52,646 nucleotides of DNA, taken from contig JAAUOP010000019.1 in the NCBI GenBank assembly GCA_012034805.1, positions 1-52,646 of the forward strand, given 5' to 3'. Positions 1-9,654 of the stretch are shown here, one piece after another; the first letter of the stretch is position 1, and each line of letters opens with the position of its first letter. Both the position numbers and the translations under genes were made by a program. This DNA comes from Synechococcales cyanobacterium CRU_2_2 (GTDB lineage: Bacteria > Cyanobacteriota > Cyanobacteriia > PCC-9006 > JAAUQQ01). The notes under the pieces are model-generated. The model saw only the letters and a list, made by a program, of their open reading frames with translations, had not been told where the DNA came from and did not search any database.

Positions 1-1211
1 GTCTCCCTCGCCGGAAAGTACCGCCTGATCGATATCCCGGTCAGCAACTGTATCAATTCCAATATCTTTAAGATTTATGTCCTGACCCAGTTCAATTCGG
101 CCTCACTCAACCGTCATGTCTCCCGCACCTACAACAACTTAGGGGGCTTCAGCGATGGATTTGTCGAAGTGCTCGCAGCCCAGCAAACCCCTCAAAACCC
201 AGCTGGTTCCAAGGCACCGCCGATGCCGTTCGGCAGTACATCGGTCTGTTTTCCGACTGGGATGTGGACGAATTCATCATTCTTTCCGGTGACCATCTCT
301 ATCGGATGGATTATTCCGAGTTTGTTCAGGCTCACCGGGACAGTGGTGCAGACATTACGCTCTCGGTGGTTCCCATTGATGAAGCTCGGGCTTCAGATTT
401 TGGCCTGATGAAAATTGACGACCAAGGCCGCGTCACCGACTTTAGCGAAAAACCCAAAGGCGAGGCCCTCAAGGCGATGCAAGTCGATACGACGGTGCTG
501 GGTTTAGATGCCGAAGCCGCCCAGACGAAGCCCTACATCGCCTCCATGGGTATTTACGTGTTCAAGAAGCAGGCCCTGATTGATCTGCTCGACAAGTTCC
601 CCAACCAAACGGATTTTGGTAAGGAAATCATTCCTTCTGCTGCGGGTAACTATCGGCTCCAAGCCTATTTGTTCGATGGCTATTGGGAAGACATTGGGAC
701 GATTAAGGCATTCTATGACGCCAACTTGGCCTTGACTCAGCAGCCCGAGCCGTTTTTTAGCTTTTACAGCGACACAGCACCGATCTATACCCGTAGCCGC
801 TTTTTGCCCCCCAGCAAAATGGCGGACTGTCAGATTACCCAGTCCATGGTGGCCGAGGGCTGCATTCTGAGAAATTGTCGGATTCATCACTCGGTTTTGG
901 GGGTGCGATCGCGGGTCGGTGAGGGCAGTGTCATCCAAGATTCCTTGCTCATGGGTGCGGATTCCTATGAAAACCAGACGGAACGTGGCAGAAACCAAAC
1001 CGCAGGCAGTATTATTCCTTACGGCATTGGCTCAAACACCACGATTCGTCAGGCGATCGTCGATAAAAACGCCCAGATTGGCTCCAATGTGCAGATTGTG
1101 AACCGCGATCGCATCGAAGAAGCCGAGCGCGAGGATGAGGGCTTCTACATTCGCAGCGGCATCGTCGTCGTCGTCAAAGGGGCTGTGATCAAGGACGGGA
1201 CGATTATCTAG
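1..1211 (+). CDS. glgC: Glucose-1-phosphate adenylyltransferase (ADP-glucose pyrophosphorylase), 5'-partial, one-base frameshift
   Basis: Makes ADP-glucose from ATP and glucose-1-phosphate, the committed step of glycogen synthesis. The window opens inside the gene at about residue 31 of the usual 430: the first visible residues are [17 protein letters not shown], the conserved N-terminal nucleotidyltransferase segment. Reading is in frame 1 to AAQQTPQNP, then continues in frame 3 as [23 protein letters not shown] and SDFGLMKID, ending in the left-handed beta-helix C-terminus with [11 protein letters not shown] and the family's usual end DGTII. The break is at the C run 198-200; one more C gives NPSWFQG and a 403-residue visible product of normal length. 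The identity is certain; I infer the frameshift is a sequence error. Confidence 0.95.
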
Positions 1212-1257
1212 CCCGTATCTTTGGGGCAGGCAACCGTATGGTGCAGGATTCGGTAAA

Positions 1258-1280
1258 GCGCACTCGCCTCTAGGGTGCGC
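1258..1280. terminator. Inverted repeat downstream of glgC, possible weak terminator
   Basis: GCGCAC at 1258-1263 pairs with GTGCGC at 1275-1280 around an 11-base loop, 47 bases after the glgC stop and before dnaJ. No T-run follows, so intrinsic termination is only a guess. Confidence 0.3.
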
Positions 1281-1348
1281 AGCTTGTCACAATAGGGGCA
1301 CCCCCACTCACCTGGGGAAAGTTCTGTTGGTAGGGAGTCTCAAGACGA

Positions 1349-2314
1349 ATGGCGGCGACAGATTTCAAGGATTACTATTCCATTTTGGGCGTCCAGCGTT
1401 CTGCCAATGCGGATGAAATCAAGCGCGAGTTCCGTCGTCTAGCCCGCAAATACCACCCAGATCTCAACCCTGGTGACCAAGCCTCCGAAAGCCGCTTTAA
1501 AGAGATCAACGAGGCCTACGAAGTACTTTCGGATGCGGACAAGCGTAAGAAATACGACCAGTTCGGCCAATATTGGAAACAGGCAGCCCAGGGTGGTTCA
1601 GGGCCGGGGGCTGGGTTTAATGACGTTGATTTTGGCCGCTTTAACAATTTCGATGATTTTATCAATGAGCTGTTGGGACGCTTCAGTGGCCCAGGTGGCG
1701 CGAACTACACTTCGTCCTACAGCAACACCCCCGGCGGCAGAAGCTATAGCAGCACCGGATTTAATGGCCAAACGGCCACAAATTTAGACCAAGAAGCGAA
1801 GCTCACCCTCAGCTTTGGCGAGGCCTTTAAGGGCGTGCGCAAGTCGATTAAGGTCAATGGCGAGTCGATTGATGTCAACATTCCGGCAGGCGTGAAGGTG
1901 GGCAGCAAGGTTCGGCTGCGGGGCAAAGGCATGGCCAGCCCTTACGGTCAGCGCGGGGATTTGTATTTGATTATTGACCTGCAGACCCACAGTTTTTTCC
2001 AGCTGGAGGGTGACACTCTGGTGTGCGAGTTGCCGATCGCACCGGATGAGGCGGCCCTCGGCACCAAGGTCGATGTCCCGACGCCCGAGGGTTCGGTGAT
2101 GGTGAATATTCCAGCGGGGATTCGGTCGGGGCAGACCCTGCGGCTGCGGGGTAAAGGCTGGCCCAAGCGGGGCGAGCGGGGCGATCAAATGGTCAAGGTC
2201 GTGATTACGGTGCCGAAGACCTTGGGCGACGATGAACGCAAGGCCTACGAAGCGCTGCAGGCCGCTCGCGGCTCCTCTTCTCCTCGAGAGCACCTGCAAA
2301 ATCTATCCTTTTGA
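1349..2314 (+). CDS. DnaJ/CbpA-type J-domain co-chaperone
   Basis: Hsp40 co-chaperone that would stimulate the DnaK ATPase in the cytoplasm. Residues 7-72 form a J-domain (DYYSILGVQRSANADEIKRE) with the diagnostic HPD in RKYHPDLNPG. A Gly/Phe-rich linker of about 60 residues follows, then two DnaJ C-terminal beta domains (about residues 125-300) with IPAGVKVGSKVRLRGKG and IPAGIRSGQTLRLRGKG. The CxxCxGxG zinc fingers are missing, so this is a type II (CbpA/DnaJ2-like) protein, not canonical DnaJ. 321 residues is normal for that group. The ATG start has an AGGGAG-like site about 11 bases upstream. Confidence 0.93.
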   Translation: MAATDFKDYYSILGVQRSANADEIKREFRRLARKYHPDLNPGDQASESRFKEINEAYEVLSDADKRKKYDQFGQYWKQAAQGGSGPGAGFNDVDFGRFNNFDDFINELLGRFSGPGGANYTSSYSNTPGGRSYSSTGFNGQTATNLDQEAKLTLSFGEAFKGVRKSIKVNGESIDVNIPAGVKVGSKVRLRGKGMASPYGQRGDLYLIIDLQTHSFFQLEGDTLVCELPIAPDEAALGTKVDVPTPEGSVMVNIPAGIRSGQTLRLRGKGWPKRGERGDQMVKVVITVPKTLGDDERKAYEALQAARGSSSPREHLQNLSF

Positions 2315-2341
2315 GCCTAGGCTCGTGCCCAGGGACTGCCT

Positions 2342-2971
2342 TTAGGAACGAGTGCGCAGCTTGCTAGCCTCATCTTCGAGTTTATCCTTGAGATCCGCCC
2401 CCGTGTAACCCGTCGTCAACCAGAGCAGGGCGCGAGCACCGTCGCGAAGGGACTTGTTGAGCGGCTCTTCTGCCATGGGCGAGGGAACCGTGACGGGCTC
2501 CATGACAATGCCCCGACTGCCCAGGACAATTTCGCCGATCACCCGAGCCCGACGCATGTGAGGCTGGGAGGTGACGAGATAGATTTTCTCGATGCCGGAA
2601 GCGGTCAGGTCGTTGACGAGGGTGGTGAAATTGGTGACAGTATCGACCGCGCGATAGTCGAGGTGGAGACGATCGCGATCGAGCCCCCCTTCCTCCAGGA
2701 ATACCCATTCTGCAAATTCCGGATTCGTCCCCGAAGACACCCACACTGGGATCTGGTCATACTTTTGGGCGAAGCGAGCCGCAAAGGTCTCACGATCGAT
2801 CTCGCCACCCAAGACGACAATGGCCTGGGCCGGCGTAAACCAAAGCTTGAACTGCCGCTGGGCTCCCCAAATCATCATGGGAACAGATGCCGCAGCCAGC
2901 AGGGCACGCTTCCAGGGTCGGCGATGGCTGGAACGGGGCCGGGAAGAACGACGAGAGAAATTTAGCTGCAT
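2342..2971 (-). CDS. YdcF/SanA-family (DUF218) protein
   Basis: DUF218 proteins are small Rossmann-like proteins, some tied to envelope integrity (SanA, ElyC); the exact reaction is unknown. The start chosen is MQLNFSRRSS, giving a basic N-terminus, one hydrophobic segment (RALLAAASVPMMIWGA) and then the DUF218 core: AIVVLGGEI, WVSSGTNPE, DTVTNFTTLVNDL and the conserved YLVTSQPHMRRA. An upstream in-frame start at 3082 would add 37 unlike residues and is less likely. About 209 residues, membrane-anchored by inference. Convergent with the dnaJ-like gene, 27 bases apart. Confidence 0.85.
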   Translation of the reverse strand: MQLNFSRRSSRPRSSHRRPWKRALLAAASVPMMIWGAQRQFKLWFTPAQAIVVLGGEIDRETFAARFAQKYDQIPVWVSSGTNPEFAEWVFLEEGGLDRDRLHLDYRAVDTVTNFTTLVNDLTASGIEKIYLVTSQPHMRRARVIGEIVLGSRGIVMEPVTVPSPMAEEPLNKSLRDGARALLWLTTGYTGADLKDKLEDEASKLRTRS

Positions 2972-3123
2972 AGATGGATAAGGCGGCGACCCCAATCGTG
3001 CGAGATTGAAAACTTGCGAGCTTCTTGCGAGCTTCACAAGCGACTGCACCCGAGTATTCCCATTTTTACATGGCCAAGACAAAATTGACGGGGCTATGCC
3101 CGCTTGGCAACGGAGTCAACGCT

Positions 3124-3849
3124 TTAACCTGAATGTAGATGCGCTTGGGCCTCGAGCGCGACGGGGTGCTGGCCGTAGAACGGTAGCACGCCTGACCAGT
3201 GGGGGCGATCGCCCCGGTCGTACTGCCGTTGGGCAAGGGTGAGTAGGCTGACGACAGAAGGAGCGAGAGGCCCAGCGATCGCAATTTGCACCGGCTCCTG
3301 AACACTGCACTGAGCAAATTTGCCCGGAGCGATCAGCGCTGGCCAGGCCGCTGACTCGATCACTTGGTCGGCCACCCAGGCCACGGGCAAGGGTTCGAGC
3401 TGGGGCTTGAGTTCAGGCGGGCCGGAGGCTTGCGGGGTAGACTGGCCATAGACTGCGACAAATAGCTCCTGGCGTTGGGCTTGCATCCGAAGGGCGATCG
3501 CCCGCTCCGGTGGGACTTCACCCCCATCCCATTGGCTCAGGGCATAGGCCGCCAGCGTCGAAACCCCAAACAGCGGCACATCCAACTGTTGGGCCAAGGT
3601 TCGGGCCACGACGACGCCCATGCGCGTGCCGGTAAACCCTCCCGGCCCCTGGGCCACAGCAATAAATTTGAGGTCGCACCATCGCCTCGGGCGCAAAAAC
3701 GCGGCCAATTGTTCATGCAGTTCACCCCCCAGACTTCGCCCGAGGTCGAGCAACAGGTGGTGGCGATCGCCCGCAAAATTGTCCAGCGCCAACCCGAGCA
3801 CCGGGGTGCTGGTATGAATCGCCAGCCCATAGCCAGGTGCCGGTTGCAT
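3124..3849 (-). CDS. tsaB: tRNA threonylcarbamoyladenosine biosynthesis protein TsaB
   Basis: TsaB is the non-catalytic partner of TsaD in forming the t6A37 modification of tRNAs reading ANN codons. The ASKHA-type N-terminus LAIHTSTPVLGLAL and the family signature AVAQGPGGFTGTRMGVVVAR (about residues 61-80) are clear; ALRMQAQRQELFVAVY matches the second half. The start MQPAPGYGLAIHTST at 3849 fits the family; an in-frame start at 3903 only adds 18 unconserved residues. About 241 residues. It follows ycf34 on the same strand, with an 18-bp tandem duplication between them. Confidence 0.93.
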   Translation of the reverse strand: MQPAPGYGLAIHTSTPVLGLALDNFAGDRHHLLLDLGRSLGGELHEQLAAFLRPRRWCDLKFIAVAQGPGGFTGTRMGVVVARTLAQQLDVPLFGVSTLAAYALSQWDGGEVPPERAIALRMQAQRQELFVAVYGQSTPQASGPPELKPQLEPLPVAWVADQVIESAAWPALIAPGKFAQCSVQEPVQIAIAGPLAPSVVSLLTLAQRQYDRGDRPHWSGVLPFYGQHPVALEAQAHLHSG

Positions 3850-3908
3850 TGTCAAATCCTCGGTTTTTGGGCGTCTTCCCTCATCTAGTGGGTATCCGCT
3901 CAAGTCTC

Positions 3909-3944
3909 CACCCCTTCAAGCGAGCCCACCCCTTCAAGCGAGCG
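3909..3944. repeat. Tandem duplication, 2 x 18 bp
   Basis: The 18-base unit CACCCCTTCAAGCGAGCC is present twice with one mismatch in the short gap between the end of ycf34 and the start of tsaB. It belongs to the widespread small tandem repeats of this window. Confidence 0.9.
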
Positions 3945-3949
3945 TTGGT

Positions 3950-4198
3950 TCAAGTCGGTAACAGCTCGCCCGGACGCAGCCGTGACCATTTGCCGGGTTC
4001 TGCCAAGAAGCTCTCGCAACCCACCACATCCCACTCCATCTCAATCACATCACCGTCTTGGCGAATATTGACATTGATACTGGGCTCCGTGGCCTCAAAG
4101 TCAGGAGACTCGGTGAGGTGGGGCTGAAGATGCTGGGCCTCGACCGCGTAGTAGGTCGAGCAGCGATCGACGTACTGACAGTTAATGCAAATACACAT
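3950..4198 (-). CDS. ycf34: Ycf34 family protein, probable Fe-S protein
   Basis: Small conserved protein of cyanobacteria and some plastids. Begins MCICINCQYVDRCSTYY, with the conserved cysteine cluster (Cys2, Cys4, Cys7, Cys13) expected to bind an iron-sulfur cluster, then PHLTE, NVNIR and the diagnostic EWDVVGCESFL and EPGKWSRLRPGE. Ycf34 has been linked to photosynthetic electron transport in Synechocystis; the precise function is unsettled. The family start is the ATG at 4198; an upstream ATG at 4213 would add five residues. 82 residues. Confidence 0.93.
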   Translation of the reverse strand: MCICINCQYVDRCSTYYAVEAQHLQPHLTESPDFEATEPSINVNIRQDGDVIEMEWDVVGCESFLAEPGKWSRLRPGELLPT

Positions 4199-4284
4199 GA
4201 CGGGTACCTCCAAAAACCTGTGGGTGAGCAGGTCACGGAGAGCTAGCGACAGGCAAAGCAGCCAACAAGACGTTGGCCCCTTCC

Positions 4285-4779
4285 CTACACAACACTGTCC
4301 ATGCCCTGGATGAGATAATCAAAGTAAGGCTCGGCGATCGCCGCTTCCGCCGCACCCAGCAACGACAACGACACCTCCTTCATGCAACGCATCGCGGCCA
4401 CCATGCCGGGCATCGGTACGCCCAGGGAGTTATACATTTCTCGAGCGCCCACCAAGCCAATGGATTCGATCGGATCTCTATCACCAGCCAGAATGCCGTA
4501 GGTGACAAGGCGCAGATACCAACTGTAGTCCCGCAGGCACTGAGCCCGTTGCTTTTGGCCATAGGCATTGCCGCCGACCGCGATGAAATCTGGGCGCTGT
4601 TGCCAAAGCTGGCGGCTCGATTGCTCGACAATTTTTTTCTCGTTCTCGGTCAGGATTTCGGCGATGGCAACCCGCATTTCACCGCTTTTGAAGAAGTCGG
4701 TGATGCTGTTGAGCTCGCCATTGCTGGGATAGCGTAGCTCGTCGTCGGCCTGGAGAATTACTTGGCTTACTACAGTCAT
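4285..4779 (-). CDS. apcD: Allophycocyanin alpha-B subunit (phycobilisome terminal emitter)
   Basis: ApcD is one of the low-energy terminal emitters of the phycobilisome core and helps pass excitation to the photosystems, notably photosystem I. The 164-residue sequence starts [18 protein letters not shown], a hallmark of alpha-B rather than ApcA. The phycocyanobilin cysteine is Cys81 in [14 protein letters not shown]; Asn71 lies in the GGNAYG loop. GVPMPGMV and APYFDY-like EPYFDYLI close the globin fold. It is a lone gene, as apcD usually is, and its promoter region holds a direct repeat of OmpR type. Confidence 0.96.
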   Translation of the reverse strand: MTVVSQVILQADDELRYPSNGELNSITDFFKSGEMRVAIAEILTENEKKIVEQSSRQLWQQRPDFIAVGGNAYGQKQRAQCLRDYSWYLRLVTYGILAGDRDPIESIGLVGAREMYNSLGVPMPGMVAAMRCMKEVSLSLLGAAEAAIAEPYFDYLIQGMDSVV

Positions 4780-4819
4780 GGTTGATGACGCGGTTATTAA
4801 GGGTTATGGATTTAAATTG

Positions 4820-4838
4820 CGTTTAACATGCGCTTAAC
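4820..4838 (-). promoter_or_regulatory. Candidate OmpR-family response-regulator box upstream of apcD
   Basis: The plus strand reads CGTTTAAC, ATG, CGCTTAAC: two 8-base copies with one mismatch and an 11-base period, ending 41 bases upstream of the apcD start. Direct repeats one helical turn apart are the site shape of OmpR/PhoB-type regulators such as RpaB, which controls photosynthesis genes in cyanobacteria. The sequence is not a perfect HLR1 or Pho box, so binding is inferred. Confidence 0.35.
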
Positions 4839-4947
4839 GGCTTGTGTCAGATGAGGGGCTGCACGAGCGAACCCTTTGACCCCACCGATTGATGCCGATC
4901 CGATTGTTATGTAGTGTAGCGACTCAAGCGGACTGTGCGAAACCAGG

Positions 4948-4992
4948 TGTAACGGAAATTTGTGTAACGGAAGTTTGTGTTACCGGATTTTG
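4948..4992. repeat. Tandem repeat, 3 x 15 bp
   Basis: TGTAACGGAAATTTG, TGTAACGGAAGTTTG and a diverged TGTTACCGGATTTTG lie end to end, 180 bases upstream of rlmD. Confidence 0.9.
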
Positions 4993-5004
4993 TTTGACAG
5001 ATTG

Positions 5005-5045
5005 GCTCGATAGGCTTTGCTCGATAGGTCTTGCTCGACAGGTTT
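5005..5045. repeat. Tandem repeat, about 3 x 14 bp
   Basis: GCTCGATAGGCTTT, GCTCGATAGGTCTT and GCTCGACAGGTTT follow each other, with a partial fourth copy GCTCGAG. Only 12 bases separate it from the preceding 15-bp array. Confidence 0.85.
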
Positions 5046-5172
5046 GCTCGAGGGGAGATCGCCCACGGCGATCGCCTGTCCATGCCCCACCCTCTCGGAT
5101 TCTGGGTAAACGTGAGAGACTGTGCAGATTACGGCAGATTACGGAGAGCGGGCCAGTTAGGCCCATAGGGAT

Positions 5173-6638
5173 ATGGTTTTTGAAGTCAATGCTGAGGCTG
5201 CCTCAGATGCAGACTGGCAACAGGGTTTGCTAGTAGAGGTGACGATCACGGATTTGAGCGATCGCGGCGATGGCGTGGGTCGCTATGCTAACCGAGCGGT
5301 ATTTGTGCCGGAGACCGTGACGGGCGATCGCGCTCTGGTGCGCCTATTGCGGGTCAAGCCTCAGTATGGCTATGGTCAGCTCGTTCAACTTTTGCAAGCC
5401 TCGTCCTACCGCACCCGCCAAAGTTGTATCGTGGCCGATCGCTGCGGCGGCTGTCAGTGGCAACATGTGGACTATGCCTATCAGCGAGAAGCCAAGCGTC
5501 AGACGGTGGTGGATGCATTGCAGCGCATCGGTGGATTTAAGGTGGGCGGGTTTGGGGGTGCCGTTGGGAGTGGAGCTGATGCCGGTGGAGCTGATGCCGG
5601 TGGTTTTGGGCATGTCACCGTTGCGCCGATCGCCGTCGGCAGCCAACCCCTGGGCTATCGCAACAAGGCGACCTATCCCCTGCGGGAGTCGGGGGCGGGC
5701 CAGGTGAATGCGGGCTATTTCCGCAAGGGCAGCCACCGCTTAGTTAACCTCAACCGCTGTCCGGTGCAGGACGTGCGCCTAGATCCGCTGTTGGCCGAGA
5801 TTAAGCATGATATTCAAGATCGGGGCTGGACTATCTACAGCGAGAAAAACACAGCGGCGAATTGCGCCATCTAAGTTTGCGCATTGGGCGGCGCACCGGA
5901 CAAATTTTGCTCACGCTGGTGTCTACCCATGCCGATTTGACCGGGCTTGGAGCCCAGGCCCAGGTTTGGCTCGATCGCTACCCTGACCTTGTCGGTGTTT
6001 GTCTGAACGAAAACCCCAGGCAGACGAACACGATCCTGGGGCCGCGCACCCACTGCGTTGTGGGTCAGCCCTACATTGAGGAGGAATTTGCGGGGTTGCG
6101 CTTCCGGATTGGGCCAGATACCTTTTTCCAGGTGAATACGGAGCAGGCTGAGGTGTTGCTAGGCCAAATCATCGAGCGGCTCAATCTCCAGGGGACAGAG
6201 CGCTTGGTGGATGCCTACTGCGGTGTTGGCACGATGGCATTGCCGCTGTCGCGCCATGTGGCCCAGGTGATTGGCCTAGAATCCCAAACCGAAGCCGTGG
6301 AGCAGGCCCAGCGCAACGCGAGCTTGAATGGGATTGAAAACGTCGAGTTTCGGGTAGGCCCGGTGGAGCAGGTGTTACAAACCCTCGATGGGGCTGCGGA
6401 TATTGTGTTGATGGATCCGCCTCGGAAGGGGTGCGATCGCCAAGTGATCGAAACTCTACGCCAGCAAAGACCCCAGCGCATTGTCTATGTAAGTTGCAAG
6501 CCGTCTACCTTGGCCCGCGACCTGAAGCTGCTGTGCGACGGCGGTGCCTATCATCTTGTGACGGTACAACCTGCTGATTTCTTCCCACAAACGGCTCACG
6601 TTGAATCCGTTGCCTTTCTAGAGCGCAGCGAGCCGTAG
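5173..6638 (+). CDS. rlmD: 23S rRNA (uracil-C5)-methyltransferase RlmD/RumA family, one-base frameshift
   Basis: SAM-dependent m5U methyltransferase of the RlmD/TrmA family. A TRAM domain spans about residues 17-75 (LLVEVTITDLSDRGDGVGRY). The Fe-S cysteines are in CIVADRCGGCQWQHVDY and in NRCPVQ. The catalytic half has DAYCGVGTMALPLS (SAM site), LMDPPRKGCD and the nucleophile cysteine in VYVSCKPSTLARD. The frame breaks at the A run 5845-5849 after IYSEK: one more A continues as HSGELRHLSLRIGRRTGQ, giving 488 residues, normal for the family. Residues around 134-143 are a tandem insertion (GADAGGADAGG). Which uridine is modified is not visible; some cyanobacterial homologs may be RlmCD- or TrmA-like. 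Confidence 0.9.
5572..5601 (+). repeat. In-frame tandem duplication inside rlmD, 2 x 15 bp
   Basis: GGAGCTGATGCCGGT occurs twice and encodes the repeated GADAG in a loop just before the conserved GYRNKATYPL. The 15-base period preserves the reading frame. Confidence 0.9.
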
Positions 6639-6647
6639 ATCCAAGAT

Positions 6648-9194
6648 TTAGCTGCGCAGTTCGACTTTGTATTGCTGGACGAGCTTGTCCCGGATTTTTT
6701 GCTGGATGGGATCGATGTCTGGGTCGGTGAGGGTGCGATCGCCCACACGATACACCAGCCGGAAGGCCAAGCTGCGTTGCCCCTCGGGCACCGTTGCACC
6801 GCGATATTCATCAAACAGTTCGACAGTTTCTAGAAGCTTGCCAGCGGTTTTTTCGATCAGCCGAGTTAAATCGGCTACAGAAACGGTTCGATCCACAAAA
6901 AAGGCCAGATCGCGATCGGCTGCCGGGAAGGCCGAAAACGGCTTGAGCAGGGGCACCTTGCGCCCATCATCGTCGTTGAGGGCTACGATCAGCGCCGCCA
7001 GATCGAGATCGAAGGCGTAGACCTCTGGGGGAAGTGTGCGATCGCGGCAGACCTCCGGGTGCAGCTGACCAAACAGGCCACAGGGTCGCCCGCGCAACAT
7101 CAGCGCCGCCGTCCGCCCAGGGTGCAGCAGCCGATTCGACCCATCTGCTTGCCAACCGATCGCTAAACCCAACCGCACAAAAACCATCTCCAGGACGCCT
7201 TTGGCTTCGTACCAGGCCGTGGGTTTAGGTTTGCCGCTGCGCTGCCAGCTGCCGTGGCTGGGGTCGCCGCCCAGAATGCCCGCGAGGCGGTCGCCCTCGC
7301 ACAAGGTCTCACCGTCCTGCCAAAAAATTCGCCCCAGCTCAAAGCCCCAGAGCGGCCCATTGCCCTGTTCGAGGTTGTACTGAAACGCATCGATCAACCC
7401 CTGGAGCATGTCAACGCGCAAGGCCGAATACTCAGCCAACAGTGGATTTGCCAGCTTGATTTGGTTCTCGTGCTCCGGCTTGCCCAGGGAATAGTGAATC
7501 ACTTCCGTCAGCCCCGCGCTCCGCAAGCTCTCCCGAATCCGCCGCAAAATGCGCTGCTCGGCGGAGAGTTTGCCTAGTCCTGAGGCCTGGGGCAAGGTGT
7601 CGCAAAAATTGTCGTAGCCATGCAGCCGCGCCACTTCTTCGATTAGGTCGATTTCCCGTTCCAAATCTCGGTAGCGATAGGGCGGCGCGGTCACCGTCCA
7701 GGTGTTGTCTTTGGCAAGGGGAGACAGGTGACAGCCCAGGGCGGTGAGGATGGCTTCAACTTGTGACGCTTGGAGAACGGTGGTTTGAGCCGGGTCAGAA
7801 TCTGGGGATGCGGGGTTCGGCTCCAGACGAACTGGGCCGAGAATCGTGTTGAGGCGATCGAGCCGCAGTTCAATCGGGTTGCTCCAAAGCCGCTCGGGCT
7901 GAGCCTCGGTTTGGGCCTGAGCGATCACCTCGCCCCCCGCTAGATCCAAAATTAGGTCGATGGCGCGCTGGGTGGCGATCGCCAACTCCGCCTGATTCAC
8001 CCCTCGCTCATAGCGCGTCGAAGCCTCGGTACGCAGTCCCTGGCTCCGGGCCGATCGCCGCACCGCCACCGGCTCAAACCAAGCCGCCTCCAGCATCAAA
8101 GTCGTCGTGGTCTCGTCTACTTCTGTCGCCTCGCCGCCCATCACCCCAGCCAGGGCAATCGCCGAGTCACCGCCCCTTGAGTTACCGCCCCTTGAGTCAC
8201 CAGTGGCCGTAATAATCAAAGTCTGTGCCTGCAGCTTGCGATCGACTCCATCCAGCGTCTTTAGCGTCTCGCCCGCTTGGCCAAACCGCACGCCCAGAGT
8301 TAACGCCGCCTGTCCTGTCACCTGCCGAATTTTATTGGCATCAAAGGCATGGAGCGGCTGCCCCCATTCCAGCAACACATAGTTGGTAATGTCCACCACG
8401 TTGTTAATGGGCCGAGTTCCCGCTGCCTGGAGCCGCTGCTGGAGCCAATCCGGCGAAGGGCCGATCTTGACGCCCTGAATCAGCGTACCGGTGTAGGTGG
8501 GGCAGGCTTCGGTCGCAGCAATTTTAAGCTGGAGCTGGGTCGCAGCAACGGGATAGGTCTGAATTTCAATCTGGGGCAGTTTCAGCGTTCCACCCGTCAG
8601 GGCACGCACTTCCCGCGCAATGCCCACCATGCTGAGGGCATCAGCTCGGTTGGCCGTAGAACTGAGGTCTAGAATCACGTCCTCGAGCCCAAGCAAAGGC
8701 CGAACGTCCGTACCTGGGGCCACATCCTGCTCAAAAATGTGAATGCCGTCCGATTCCTTTTCCAAACCCAATTCCTTCAGCGAGCAAATCATCCCTTCCG
8801 ACGGAACTCCCCGTAGCTGGCTGGGCTTGAGTTTCAGGTCTATCTTGGGCAAATAAGTCCCAATCGTTGCTACCGGAACCCGGACTTGTGCCCGCACATT
8901 GGCCGCGCCACAAACAATTGTCAGGGGTTTATCTGCGCCAATATCTACCGTGCAAACACTTAGCCGGTCTGCATCTGGATGCTTTTCCTGCTGGGTCACC
9001 CAACCGACCACGACCCCATCTGCCCAAGCGCGTCGGTCTTCCAGATCCTCCACCTCGAATCCTGCCATCGTGAGGAGATGGGCCAAGTCTTCGGCAGCTA
9101 GGCCTGCGGTTGCCCGGTCTGGGGTGGGTCGGTTCGCGGCAGCGGGAAAACGAACGTCAACAAGCTGTTGCAGCCAGTTTAGAGAAATATGCAT
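6648..9194 (-). CDS. pheT: Phenylalanine--tRNA ligase beta subunit
   Basis: The beta subunit of the (alpha-beta)2 synthetase that charges tRNA-Phe. It starts [13 protein letters not shown]; residues about 45-160 are the tRNA-binding OB domain ([35 protein letters not shown]). B3/B4 and B5 follow ([33 protein letters not shown]), then the catalytic-core-like domain with [13 protein letters not shown] and the C-terminal ferredoxin-fold anticodon domain ([16 protein letters not shown]). 848 residues, slightly long because of an in-frame repeat insertion before ALAGVMGG. pheS is not in the window. Convergent with rlmD, nine bases apart. Confidence 0.96.
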   Translation of the reverse strand: MHISLNWLQQLVDVRFPAAANRPTPDRATAGLAAEDLAHLLTMAGFEVEDLEDRRAWADGVVVGWVTQQEKHPDADRLSVCTVDIGADKPLTIVCGAANVRAQVRVPVATIGTYLPKIDLKLKPSQLRGVPSEGMICSLKELGLEKESDGIHIFEQDVAPGTDVRPLLGLEDVILDLSSTANRADALSMVGIAREVRALTGGTLKLPQIEIQTYPVAATQLQLKIAATEACPTYTGTLIQGVKIGPSPDWLQQRLQAAGTRPINNVVDITNYVLLEWGQPLHAFDANKIRQVTGQAALTLGVRFGQAGETLKTLDGVDRKLQAQTLIITATGDSRGGNSRGGDSAIALAGVMGGEATEVDETTTTLMLEAAWFEPVAVRRSARSQGLRTEASTRYERGVNQAELAIATQRAIDLILDLAGGEVIAQAQTEAQPERLWSNPIELRLDRLNTILGPVRLEPNPASPDSDPAQTTVLQASQVEAILTALGCHLSPLAKDNTWTVTAPPYRYRDLEREIDLIEEVARLHGYDNFCDTLPQASGLGKLSAEQRILRRIRESLRSAGLTEVIHYSLGKPEHENQIKLANPLLAEYSALRVDMLQGLIDAFQYNLEQGNGPLWGFELGRIFWQDGETLCEGDRLAGILGGDPSHGSWQRSGKPKPTAWYEAKGVLEMVFVRLGLAIGWQADGSNRLLHPGRTAALMLRGRPCGLFGQLHPEVCRDRTLPPEVYAFDLDLAALIVALNDDDGRKVPLLKPFSAFPAADRDLAFFVDRTVSVADLTRLIEKTAGKLLETVELFDEYRGATVPEGQRSLAFRLVYRVGDRTLTDPDIDPIQQKIRDKLVQQYKVELRS
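8165..8199 (-). repeat. In-frame tandem repeat inside pheT, 15-bp unit
   Basis: GAGTCACCGCCCCTT and GAGTTACCGCCCCTT are followed by a partial copy. On the coding strand they give [13 protein letters not shown] just before the conserved IALAGVMGG of the B5 region, where most PheT proteins have only a short turn. Confidence 0.85.
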
Positions 9195-9417
9195 GGTATC
9201 TGGAAGGTCGGTTCGCGCAGAAGCGAGGGTAGAGATTTGTAGGTGACCCCTACAGCCTGTCTATTCTACAACTGCTGAGCAGGCGCAACCGGGAAACAGC
9301 GGACTTCTGAGGCTCTGGTTGGAGTGGGCGATCGTGGCCTTTCCCCTAGCCCCCCCTGGGTTGTCACAGTAAACTGGAGAGGCTGTCCACGTAACACGAA
9401 TTTCGCGAGGTTTAATT

Positions 9418-9451
9418 CTCAGCTCAAGATTTTTCTCAGCTCGAGATTTTT
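9418..9451. repeat. Tandem duplication, 2 x 17 bp
   Basis: CTCAGCTCAAGATTTTT is followed at once by CTCAGCTCGAGATTTTT, one mismatch. Confidence 0.9.
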
Positions 9452-9579
9452 GGCCAGGCTTTTGACTAAGATTCTGACTGGAATCTTTCATCACAAAGTT
9501 CGTCCGGGCTACGGTATAGTTTGGCGCTTCTCAGGGAAGAATAGGCTCGATAGCATTCTGCTTCCGTCCCTAAATAACT

Positions 9580-9636
9580 GGATCACAGCTGAGTCACCGG
9601 ATTACAGCTGAGTCACTGGATTACGCCTGAGGGATT
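9580..9636. repeat. Tandem repeat, 3 x 19 bp
   Basis: GGATCACAGCTGAGTCACC and GGATTACAGCTGAGTCACT are followed by a diverged third copy beginning GGATTACGCCTGAG. The core AGCTGAGTCAC is perfectly kept in the first two. Confidence 0.85.
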
Positions 9637-9654
9637 GAGATTCAAAGACATTCG

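Larger units (their letters stand above)
4780..5172. other. Gene-free stretch between apcD and rlmD
   Basis: Divergent promoter region of 393 bases. It holds the direct repeat near apcD (4820-4838) and two tandem arrays (4948-4992 and 5005-5045). I see no credible coding sequence or RNA gene. Confidence 0.7.

Noticed and set aside
1744..2299. Long open frames on the opposite strand of the dnaJ-like gene
   Set aside because: High-GC shadow frames; the sense strand has full J-domain and C-terminal motifs.
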